Assembly: GCA_025351675.1 (NCBI GenBank) | Contig: JANXVK010000557.1 | Location: 1-7,646 of the forward strand | Reading direction: 5' to 3' | DNA length: 7,646 nucleotides | Origin: Rhizobacter sp. | GTDB taxonomy: Bacteria > Pseudomonadota > Gammaproteobacteria > Burkholderiales > Burkholderiaceae_C | Shown here: positions 1-7,646 of the stretch, piece by piece | How the letters are laid out: each line of letters starts with the position of its first letter | Position numbering within the stretch: the first letter of the stretch is position 1 | Notes under the pieces: model-generated | Told to the model about the DNA's origin: nothing | The model's input: only the letters and a program-made list of their open reading frames with translations | Databases searched by the model: none | Program-made: the position numbers and the translations under genes

Positions 1-420
1 CGCGCGGCGGTGCTCGCGCTGATGCACCTGTGGCCGGTGATCCCGGTGCTCGGCTTGGTGTGGCACTGGTCGCGGGCGCGGCTGCTCGGCGCGCTGGCGC
101 TGTTCTGCGGGGTCTGCTTCGCGGTCATGTTGTGGCGCTTGATCGAACCGGGCCCGCTCGAACTGATGCTCGGCCTCGCGGCCGAGATCGGCCCGGCGCT
201 GGCGATGATCGTGCTGCTGTTCATGGGCAGCGCGACGCGCGCAGTCGCGCCGTGGCTGTTGCCGCCGTTCATCGGCCTGATGTGGGCCTCGACGCTCGGT
301 GTCGACGGCCTGGCGGCGCTGGTCGAGCAGCGCTCGCCGCTGCTGATGCACCTGCCGAGCTGGCTCGGAGCGACCACCGTGATCGTGCTGTTCGCGCTGC
401 TGCCGTGGGCGATCGCGTAG
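1..420 (+). pseudogene. Multi-pass membrane protein, N-terminal part, ending at an in-frame TAG; enters from left edge
   Basis: The frame is open from base 1 and closes at TAG 418-420 (139 codons visible). It is mostly hydrophobic. Candidate membrane segments, counting the first codon as 1, are residues 4-21, 28-48, 55-76, 83-101 and 121-139, separated by short Arg- or Glu-containing turns. A GTG at 10 or ATG at 22 could start it, but neither has a visible ribosome-binding site and the frame is open to the edge, so the true start probably lies outside. The same frame stays open after the TAG through more membrane segments and a soluble domain. I therefore read this as the N-terminal half of one protein cut by a nonsense codon, not as a complete small protein. 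The residue before the TAG is Ala and the one after is Trp. A Trp (TGG) or Gln (CAG) codon mutated by one base would explain it. Function of the membrane part alone is unknown. Confidence 0.6.
418..420 (+). other. In-frame TAG inside the membrane-protein gene
   Basis: TAG lies in the frame that is open from 1 to 1074. The sequence on both sides reads as one membrane protein: a hydrophobic helix before it and a W-P-L-Q-R-L-G-R-W linker after it. One substitution from TGG or CAG gives this codon. Confidence 0.8.
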
Positions 421-1220
421 TGGCCGCTGCAGCGCCTCGGGCGATGGCTGGCGCGCGCGTATGCGCGCCAGCAGCTGTCGGAGCTGATGGTGATGTTCAC
501 GTCGATCTGGGCCGTGTCGCAGGTGGTGCAGGCGGTCACGGTCGCGAGCTCGGTCGGCTGGCGCGGTATCGCGCTGCTGTTGCCGCTGGCGTGGATCCCG
601 CTCGTGATGACGCTCAACGCGCGCCGGCAGCGCCCGCCGGGCCGCGCGCCGACGCTGCTGGTTCTGCGCGTGTTCCAGCACGACGCGCAGGTGCAGGCGC
701 TGTTCGATCACGTCATCGAACGCTGGCGCCTGTCGGGCAATACCGTGCTGATCGCCGGCACCGACCTGGCCGACCGCACGCTCGACGGCGACGACATCTT
801 CACCTTCCTCGACGGCGCACTGGCGAGCCGCTTCATCCGCAGCGCTGCCGAGGTCGCACCGCGCGTGGCCGGGTTCCAACTCGCGCCCGATGCCGATGGC
901 CGCTACCGCGTCAACGAATGCTATTGCCACGACACCACCTGGCAGGACGCGCTGCACGCGCTGGTGCGCGCCAGCGACGTGGTGCTGATGGATCTGCGTG
1001 GTTTCCAGACGCATAACGCCGGCTGTGCGTATGAGCTCGGCACGCTCGCTCGCGCGGCCGGGCGCTGCGCGTGATCGTGCTGGTCGATGCGCAGACCGAT
1101 CGTGCCGCGGCGGCCGAGGCGGTGCTCGGCGCGGCCCCCGAGCGCTTCCGCTGGATCGACGCGGTGCGCATCGATGCCGGCACGCGCCGCGAGGTGCTGG
1201 CCAGCCTGTTCGTCCCATGA
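421..1220 (+). pseudogene. Same membrane protein, C-terminal part: two membrane segments plus Rossmann-like cytosolic domain, broken by a frameshift near 1060
   Basis: This continues the frame of the preceding part. A basic amphipathic stretch (421-486) leads to two hydrophobic segments (about 487-555 and 565-620), then a soluble domain from about 655. Domain landmarks are L-V-L-R-V-F, L-I-A-G-T-D-L-A, and a core V-V-L-M-D-L-R-G-F (979-1005) followed by N-A-G-C-A-Y-E-L (1015-1038). The last pair looks like the Asp strand and Glu-bearing helix of nucleoside-deoxyribosyltransferase, TIR or SLOG-type folds, with Glu at 1033-1035. I recognise the family as a recurrent uncharacterised membrane protein, but no function is established. 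The frame stops at TGA 1072-1074. Shifting by one base near 1060 continues as [13 protein letters not shown] and ends at TGA 1218-1220, a natural C-terminus. If translation restarted after the TAG, ATG 493 is the best site, with GGAG at 480-483. Confidence 0.6.
1051..1074 (+). other. Probable one-base frameshift
   Basis: Up to about 1060 the protein-like frame uses codons starting at 1051, 1054, 1057 and so on. From 1062 the protein-like frame is codons 1062, 1065, 1068, up to TGA 1218. Restoring one G in the GGG at 1060-1062 joins the two frames as A-A-G-A-L-R-V-I. The downstream frame has a stop at 1014-1016, so the shift must lie between 1017 and 1074. Confidence 0.65.
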
Positions 1221-1332
1221 ACCAGGGGTGGCGACGCCCGGTGGTCGCGCCCATCATGCCTCGCACCAGCCGCCCTGCGGGTGCACCCCACACCGCCGCG
1301 GTGAACGCGGCATGAGACCAGCGAGACGCACC

Positions 1333-2238
<906 letters not shown>

Positions 2239-2252
2239 GATTCACACCTTCC

Positions 2253-2256
2253 GAGG
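2253..2256 (+). promoter_or_regulatory. Ribosome-binding site (GAGG) of the hydrolase/CHAT gene
   Basis: GAGG lies 6 bases before ATG 2263 in the 24-base gap after the caspase stop. It fixes the start of the large gene and supports translation from the same message as the caspase. Confidence 0.7.
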
Positions 2257-2262
2257 CTGACG

Positions 2263-4581
2263 ATGAGCGCAAACGACATCACTTTCATCATCCCCGGCCA
2301 AGTGCAACCGGCCGGCGCCACGACCGTGCGCGGGCGCAGCGCGGGCACGGTGAAGGTCTCGGTGCGCGTCGGCGCGCAACGCGGCAGCGGCGATGCGGTG
2401 CGCGTCACTGCGCGGCCGGGCGAGGACGTCGTCGTGCTGACGATCGCGAACGGCCCGACGCTGGTGTTGCACCCCGAAGACGCGCGCGACCTGTTGCGCG
2501 CGCAGGCCGCCGGCGCGACACGCAGCGGCTCCCACGCCGCTGCGGCCGAGGTCACCGTGTCGGCGCAACTCGGCTGGCCCGGGCTCGAAGCCGGCGCAAC
2601 GCGCGGTGCGACGCGGGGCTGGCTGGGCCAGGCCGCGCTGAGCGCGTTCGAGGTCGTCACGGGTCTGTTAAAGGACCCGGCGGTCGGCATCGTCACGGCA
2701 CTCGCCACGCGCAAGCTCGACGGCGCCGTCGACGAGGGCGTGTACCGGCTCGGCCCTGAGCCCCTGCCGAAGTCGCTGAAGGGCAGCGGCCGCAAGCTCG
2801 CCAGCGTGCCCGCGGCCGACGATGGTGGCCCGCTGCTGATGCTCGTGCACGGTACCTTCGTCGACACGGTCAGCACCTTCGGCAAGCTGTGGACGATGCA
2901 CCCGCAGACGGTGCGCGACCTGTTCACGCACTACAAGAGCCGCGTCTACGCGCTCGACCACCCGACGATGGGCGAGAGCCCGATCACCAACGCGCTCGCG
3001 CTGGTCAAGGCGCTGCCGGCGGGCGCTCGGCTGCACCTCGTCACGCACTCGCGCGGCGGGCTGGTGGCCGAGGTGCTCGCGCGCGCCTGCGGCGGCGGCG
3101 CGCTCGGGCCCGACGAACTCGCGCTGTTCGCCGACGCGAAGTACGCGGTGCATCGCACCGACCTGCAAGCGCTGGTCACGATGGCGCAGAAGAAGGGCCT
3201 GAAGGTCGAGCGCGTCGTGCGCGTCGCCTGCCCGGCGCGCGGCACGCTGCTGGCGTCGAAGCGGCTCGACGCCTACCTGTCGGTGCTGCAATGGGGCTTG
3301 CAGTTGGCCGGGCTCACGGTGAGCGCCGAGCTGGTCGACTTCCTGCACGAGGTCGCGCTGCGGCGCGCCGACCCGACCGAGTTGCCGGGGCTCGAGGCGA
3401 TGATGCCCGGCAGTGCCATCGTCGACTGGCTCAAAATGGCCAGCGAGACCCTGCCCGGCGAGTTGCGGGTGATCGCTGGCGACCTGCAGGGCGACTCGAT
3501 CGGCTCGTGGGTCAAAACGCTGCTGTCCGACGCGTTCTACTGGACCGACAACGACCTCGTCGTGCAGACCCGTTCGATGTACGGCGGCGCGCCGCGCCTG
3601 ACCGCGCCGAACGCGCCGCCGGCTGCGAGCTTTCTGCTCGACCGCGGCGCGAAGGTCTCGCACTTCAACTACTTCTCGAACGACCGCAGCGTGGCCGCGA
3701 TCAGCGCTGCGCTGTTCGACGCCGAGCCGGCCGACTTCGAGGCCATCGGCCCACTCTCGTGGGCCGGCAAGGACGCGAGCGGCTCGCGCGCCGCCTACGC
3801 CGTGGCGCGCTCGCGCGGCGCGCCCGGCACGAACCCGGGCGACCGCCCGGCCGTGATCGTGCTGCCCGGCATCCTCGGCTCGAACCTGAAGCTCGACGGC
3901 AAGCGCATCTGGCTCGGCTTTCGCTTCGTCAACGGGCTGAAGAAGCTCGCCTGGGATCCGGCCACCGCGTCGCGCGTCGAACCCGACGGCCCGATCGGCC
4001 TCAGCTACGACGACCTCATCGACCGCTTGGCCGACACGCACGAGGTGATCCCGTTCGCCTACGACTGGCGCCGCCCGATCGAGGACGAAGCGCGGCGTTT
4101 GGCCGTCGAGATCGACGCCCGGCTCGCCGAGCGCAGCGCCAGCCAGCAGCCGGTGCGCATCCTCGCGCACTCGATGGGCGGGCTGGTCGCGCGCACGCTG
4201 CGGCTCGAGAAGCCCGACACTTGGAAGCGCATGATGGCGCGCGACGGCGCCCGCCTGCTGATGCTGGGCACGCCGAACGGCGGCTCGTGGGCACCGATGC
4301 AGACGCTGTCGGGCGACGACACTTTCGGCAACGCGCTGGTCGCGGTCGGCTCGCTGTTCGACAACGGCGGCGTGCGCCGGATGATGGCGGCGATGCCCGG
4401 TTTCCTCCAGCTCCAGGCCGGCCTGCTCGATCCGGCGCTCGGGCTCGACAAGGAAGCCACCTGGACCAAGCTCGCGGCCGACGACATGGCCGCGCTGGTC
4501 GACCGCAGCGTCTGGCACGACGGAGGCCGGCAGAAGACGATCTACGAGTGGTTCGCACCGCCGCAGGCGGTGCTCGACTAG
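2263..4581 (+). CDS. Tandem alpha/beta hydrolase protein (N-terminal part of a hydrolase-hydrolase-CHAT-TPR fusion), ending at in-frame TAG
   Basis: 772 residues from a well-supported ATG to TAG 4579-4581. Residues 1 to about 185 are beta-rich and unrecognised. Hydrolase 1 (about 190-470) has H-G-T-F at 196-199 (oxyanion region) and nucleophile S263 in T-H-S-R-G-G. Its likely acid is D431 in D-N-D-L-V-V-Q and its likely catalytic His is H467 in V-S-H-F-N-Y-F, so it looks complete. Hydrolase 2 begins about 530 and resembles lecithin:cholesterol acyltransferase-type lipases. It has P-G-I-L-G-S-N-L (535-542), nucleophile S637 in A-H-S-M-G-G-L-V-A-R, and L-G-T-P-N-G-G-S near 668-675. Its expected Asp and His lie after the stop, so as written hydrolase 2 is truncated and inactive. 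Such enzymes act on lipid or other esters; the substrate here is unknown. No signal peptide is seen, so the protein is probably cytosolic. Confidence 0.85.
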   Translation: MSANDITFIIPGQVQPAGATTVRGRSAGTVKVSVRVGAQRGSGDAVRVTARPGEDVVVLTIANGPTLVLHPEDARDLLRAQAAGATRSGSHAAAAEVTVSAQLGWPGLEAGATRGATRGWLGQAALSAFEVVTGLLKDPAVGIVTALATRKLDGAVDEGVYRLGPEPLPKSLKGSGRKLASVPAADDGGPLLMLVHGTFVDTVSTFGKLWTMHPQTVRDLFTHYKSRVYALDHPTMGESPITNALALVKALPAGARLHLVTHSRGGLVAEVLARACGGGALGPDELALFADAKYAVHRTDLQALVTMAQKKGLKVERVVRVACPARGTLLASKRLDAYLSVLQWGLQLAGLTVSAELVDFLHEVALRRADPTELPGLEAMMPGSAIVDWLKMASETLPGELRVIAGDLQGDSIGSWVKTLLSDAFYWTDNDLVVQTRSMYGGAPRLTAPNAPPAASFLLDRGAKVSHFNYFSNDRSVAAISAALFDAEPADFEAIGPLSWAGKDASGSRAAYAVARSRGAPGTNPGDRPAVIVLPGILGSNLKLDGKRIWLGFRFVNGLKKLAWDPATASRVEPDGPIGLSYDDLIDRLADTHEVIPFAYDWRRPIEDEARRLAVEIDARLAERSASQQPVRILAHSMGGLVARTLRLEKPDTWKRMMARDGARLLMLGTPNGGSWAPMQTLSGDDTFGNALVAVGSLFDNGGVRRMMAAMPGFLQLQAGLLDPALGLDKEATWTKLAADDMAALVDRSVWHDGGRQKTIYEWFAPPQAVLD
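4579..4581 (+). other. In-frame TAG inside the second hydrolase domain
   Basis: Codon 773 of the large gene. The frame before it is open for 772 codons and the frame after it for 1021 codons to the window edge. The local sequence reads A-V-L-D-(stop)-A-V-A-L-R-R-R-L-D, apparently one helix; a CAG (Gln) to TAG change fits best. Confidence 0.9.
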
Positions 4582-7500
4582 GCCGTTGCGCTGCGGCGCC
4601 GGCTCGATGCGCAGGTGGCCGATCTCGGCACCGACGCGCAGAAGATGCTGCTCGTGATCGGCCACGCCGAGTTCACGCCGGCCGGCTACGAGGTCGGCGT
4701 CGACGGCCTCGAGTACCTCAACGCCCCCAACGACGGCGACGGCCGCGTGCCGCTGGCGAGTGCGCTGCTGCCCGGCGTGCGCACTTGGAAGCTCGACGCC
4801 GAGCACGGCAAGCTGCCCGACGTGAGCTCGGCGTTCGCCGCCTACATCGAGCTGCTGTCGACCGGGCAGACGCGCCGGCTCGACAGCTTCGAGGCCACGA
4901 CCCGCGGCGCGCGCTCGGCCGAAACGCCACCCGCCGTGCCGCTGGCGCTGGTGCGCAGCCGGCCGTCGCGCGGCTTGAACGATGCCCGCCCGCCGTCGCG
5001 CGAGTCCGATGTGTTCAACACCGGGCCGAAGGGCCCGGCCGCGGGTCGCAGCGGCCGCTCGACCGCACTGAGCGTGACGGTGCTGAACGGCGACCTGAAA
5101 TTCGTCCGCCAGCCGCTGCTGATCGGTCACTACCACCCGCTCACGCTGAACGGCGCCGAGGCGGTCGTCGATCGCCTCGTCAACCGCAGCATGAGCCGTT
5201 CGTTCGAGGCCGGCCTGTATCCGGACGAGGCCGGCTCGCACCAGATCTTCGGCAACCTGCGCAAGAACCCCGACAACCCGTTCGAGATGGCGCGGCCGAT
5301 GGCCGTCGTCGTCGCCGGGCTCGGCGAAGAGGGCAAGCTCAAGGCGGTCGATCTGGTCTTCACGGTGCGCCAGGCGGTGCTGGCGTATGCGCAGCGCTTG
5401 TCTGAGCGCGAGGGCGGCGCGCCGGCACAGTTCGAGATGGCGGCCACGCTGATCGGCAGCGGCGGCACCGGCATCACGCCGGGCAGCTCGGCGCAACTGA
5501 TCGCGCAGGGCGCGCTCGAGGCGAACCAGAAGCTGCACGAGAACGGTTGGCCGCAGATCTCGCAGCTGACGCTGGTCGAGCTCTACCTCGAGCGCGCCGC
5601 CGAGGCTTGGCGCGCGCTGCAGCTCCAGCAGCAGGCCGCGCCGACGCGGCTGCGGCTGGTCGGCAAGGTCGGGTTCGGCGCGGGCGCGATGCGCCGCTCG
5701 CTCGAGTCCAGCTACCGCGGCGCCGCCTACGACTTCATCAGCGCGCTGCGGGTGCCCGGCACCGACGAGGCCAACCCGTGCATCGCGTACACGATCGACA
5801 CCAAGCGCGCGCGCACCGAACTGCGCGCCCAGCATGCCCAAGGCACGCTGCTGCGCGAGCTCGTCGCGAAGGCATCGAACGACGCCAACACCGACCCGCA
5901 GATCGGCCGCACGCTGTTCAACCTGCTGGTGCCGGTGGAGGTCGAGCCCTTTCTCGGGGGCACCAGCGAGATGGTGCTCGAGCTGCAGCCCGAGACCGCA
6001 GGCATCCCGTGGGAGCTGCTCGACACCCACCCCGACGCGCAGTCGTCGGACCGGCGGCCGTGGTCGATCCGCTGCAAGCTCGTGCGCAAGCTGCGGGTCG
6101 CGTCGTTCCGCGCGCAGGTGATGGACGCCAACGCCGACGACGGCGTGCTCGTGATCGGCGAGCCGCTGTGCGACCCGGCGCTGTACCCGCGCCTGGACGG
6201 CGCGCGCCGCGAGGCGATCGCGGTGGCCGACCGGCTCGCCGCGCCGGGCAGCGGCGTCGCCGACGACAAGGTGCATCGGTTGGTCGACCAGAACGACGCG
6301 CAGACCATCATCAACGCGCTGTTCGAGCGCCGCTACCGCGTCGTCCACATCGCCGGTCACGGCGCCCCCGGCGGCACCGGCGGCGTCGTGCTCTCGGGCC
6401 ACGAAACCTACCTCGGCGCCAACGAGGTGCGAGCGATGCGCACCGTGCCGGAGCTGGTGTTCCTGAACTGCTGCCATCTCGCCGGCCGCGACGCCGCGAC
6501 CGTGCTGGCGAACCCCGCGCTCCAGTACGACCGCGCCCGCTTCGCGGCGACGATTGCCGAAGAGCTGATCAAGGTCGGCGTGCGCTGCGTGATCGCGGCC
6601 GGCTGGGCGGTCGAGGACGAACCGGCCGAGAAGTTCGCGACTGCCTTCTACGCGTCGCTGCTCGGCGGCGCGCGTTTCATCGAGGCGGTTGGCGTCGCCC
6701 GTGCGACGGCCTGGAACGCAAACCGCCAAGGCAACACCTGGGCCGCCTACCAGTGCTACGGCGACCCCGAATGGCGCTGGCGCCGTGCCGGCGTCGACGC
6801 CCAGGCGCCGATGCCGTCACCGGCCGACGAGTTCGCCGGCGTCGCCTCGCCGGTGTCGCTCACGCTCGCGCTCGAGACCCTCGCGATCCGCAGCCAGTAC
6901 AGCGGCGCCGATCCGGCGCGCCAGCTCGACAAGCTGCGCTACCTTGAAGGCGAGTTCAAGCCGCTCTGGGGCGGCATGGGCGCGGTCGCCGAGGCATTCG
7001 GCGTCGCCTATGCCGAGGCGAACGCGCTCGACGACGCCATCGCGTGGTTGCGCAGCGCGCTCGACGCCGAGGACGGCAGCGCGTCGTTCCGCGCCGCCGA
7101 GCAACTCGGCAACCAGTTGGTCCGGCGCGCCGCCACGCTGACGGATGCGACGGCCGCGCGCGTGGGGCTCGCCGAAGGCATCGAGCGGCTCGAGCGCCTG
7201 GCCGCGCTGCAAGCGACGATCGAGCGCGAGAACCTGCTCGGCTCGGCCTTCAACCGGTTGACGATGATCGAGACGAAGGCGGGCCACCACGCGGCCGCGA
7301 AAGCGGCGCTGCAGGCCTCGGTAACGCACTACGCGGCCGCCGAGGCGATGGCGCGCAAGTCGGGCGCCGACAACCGCCACTACCCGGCCAAAAACTGCAT
7401 CAACGCCGAGTTGCGCGCGGCCTTCCTGGACGGGCATCTGCCGGCGCTCGACGACGACCGGATGAAGGCGCTGAGCGACTCCCTGAACCGGGCCGCGGCC

Positions 7501-7646
7501 GAGCGACCCGACTTCTGGTCGGTCGTCGGGCAGACCGAACTGTTGCTTATCGCCGCGCTCGGCAAGGGCCGGCTGGCGGCCGCCGAGCCGGCGCTGACCG
7601 CGGCCTTTCGCGACCTGAAGAAACGCGTGCCCGCGGTGCGGATGTG
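4582..7646 (+). CDS. CHAT-domain protease with TPR-like tail (C-terminal part of the fusion); runs off right edge
   Basis: This has the same frame as the preceding part, with no stop for 3065 bases. Numbering continues, with the TAG as 773. Residues about 774-870 finish hydrolase 2: likely acid D826 in N-D-G-D-G-R-V-P and His H848 in A-E-H-G-K-L. Residues about 936-1125 form an alternating strand/helix domain with V-L-N-G-D-L, V-V-V-A-G-L-G and I-G-S-G-G-T-G-I, perhaps macro or M17 N-terminal-like. The CHAT domain (about 1130-1507) has P-W-E-L-L (1249-1253), catalytic H1366 in H-I-A-G-H-G, C1404 in L-N-C-C-H, and the late Y-G-D-P-E-W motif. CHAT is a caspase/separase-like cysteine protease. 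From about 1520 to the edge the sequence is Ala- and Leu-rich helices with TPR-like spacing, probably a sensor or partner-binding array. If translated alone, possible starts are GTG 4615 and ATG 4645, but neither has a clear ribosome-binding site. I infer that the real start is 2263. Confidence 0.85.

Noticed and set aside
1041..1074. Programmed -1 frameshifting in the membrane-protein gene
   Set aside because: No X-XXY-YYZ slippery heptamer is visible at the join, and the same gene also carries a nonsense codon. A mutation or base-calling loss is simpler.
1291..1311. Short inverted repeats (GCCGCG/CGCGGC and CACCG/CGGTG) before the caspase gene
   Set aside because: The stems are only 5-6 bp, mutually exclusive and without a T run. 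They are expected by chance at this GC content, so I do not call a terminator or operator.
1087..1332. Upstream extension of the caspase gene to ATG 1087 or ATG 1312
   Set aside because: The 1087 extension overlaps the C-terminal codons of the membrane-protein gene in another phase and is Arg/Pro-rich. ATG 1312 has no ribosome-binding site. ATG 1333 has a weak one and gives a family-like N-terminus.
4582..4650. Independent start of a separate CHAT gene at GTG 4615 or ATG 4645
   Set aside because: There is no clear ribosome-binding site. The region encodes a helix and strand of the preceding hydrolase, and a separate gene would begin with an orphan fragment holding that enzyme's Asp and His.
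2889..5405. Long plus-strand open frame in another phase (838 codons), and similar ones at 30-1016, 1428-2759 and 5547-6947
   Set aside because: Their translations are Arg/Ala/Pro-rich and lack domains. They overlap frames that carry conserved motifs.
2668..6729. Very long open frame on the minus strand (1353 codons)
   Set aside because: It lies opposite the large fusion gene and its translation is low-complexity Arg/Ala/Val/Gly-rich with no recognisable motifs. This is the usual GC-rich shadow; the plus-strand frame has clear catalytic motifs across the same bases.

Overview
High-GC, densely coding DNA read almost entirely from the + strand. Codons end overwhelmingly in G or C. The base composition and protein style suggest a betaproteobacterium of the Burkholderiales type, but nothing in the window fixes the taxon. 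There are no RNA genes, CRISPR repeats, insertion sequences or long intergenic gaps.

Three genes can be reconstructed, all on + and probably one operon. (1) Positions 1-1220: the remains of a multi-pass membrane protein with a C-terminal cytosolic Rossmann-like domain. An in-frame TAG (418-420) and a one-base frameshift near 1060 interrupt it, and it enters from the left edge. (2) Positions 1333-2238: an intact caspase-like (metacaspase, peptidase C14) protease with the His/Cys dyad H95/C146. (3) From 2263 past the right edge: a giant multidomain reading frame. Its order is an uncharacterised N-terminus, alpha/beta hydrolase 1, an LCAT-like alpha/beta hydrolase 2, a beta/alpha domain (perhaps macro/M17-N-like), a CHAT protease and a TPR-like helical tail. 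A single in-frame TAG at 4579-4581 divides it. The stop falls inside the second hydrolase, between its nucleophile Ser and the likely catalytic Asp and His, so both halves were evidently one gene.

The gene content (two clan-CD proteases, two lipase-type hydrolases, a membrane protein with a nucleotide-enzyme-like domain, and TPRs) resembles bacterial conflict or regulated-cell-death modules. In such modules a CHAT or caspase protease is switched on by a sensor and releases a toxic effector. That function is inferred from domain content only. The three lesions (two amber codons and one frameshift) flank an intact caspase gene. They may reflect decay, sequencing error or, less likely, amber recoding. 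This is the main question the window raises.
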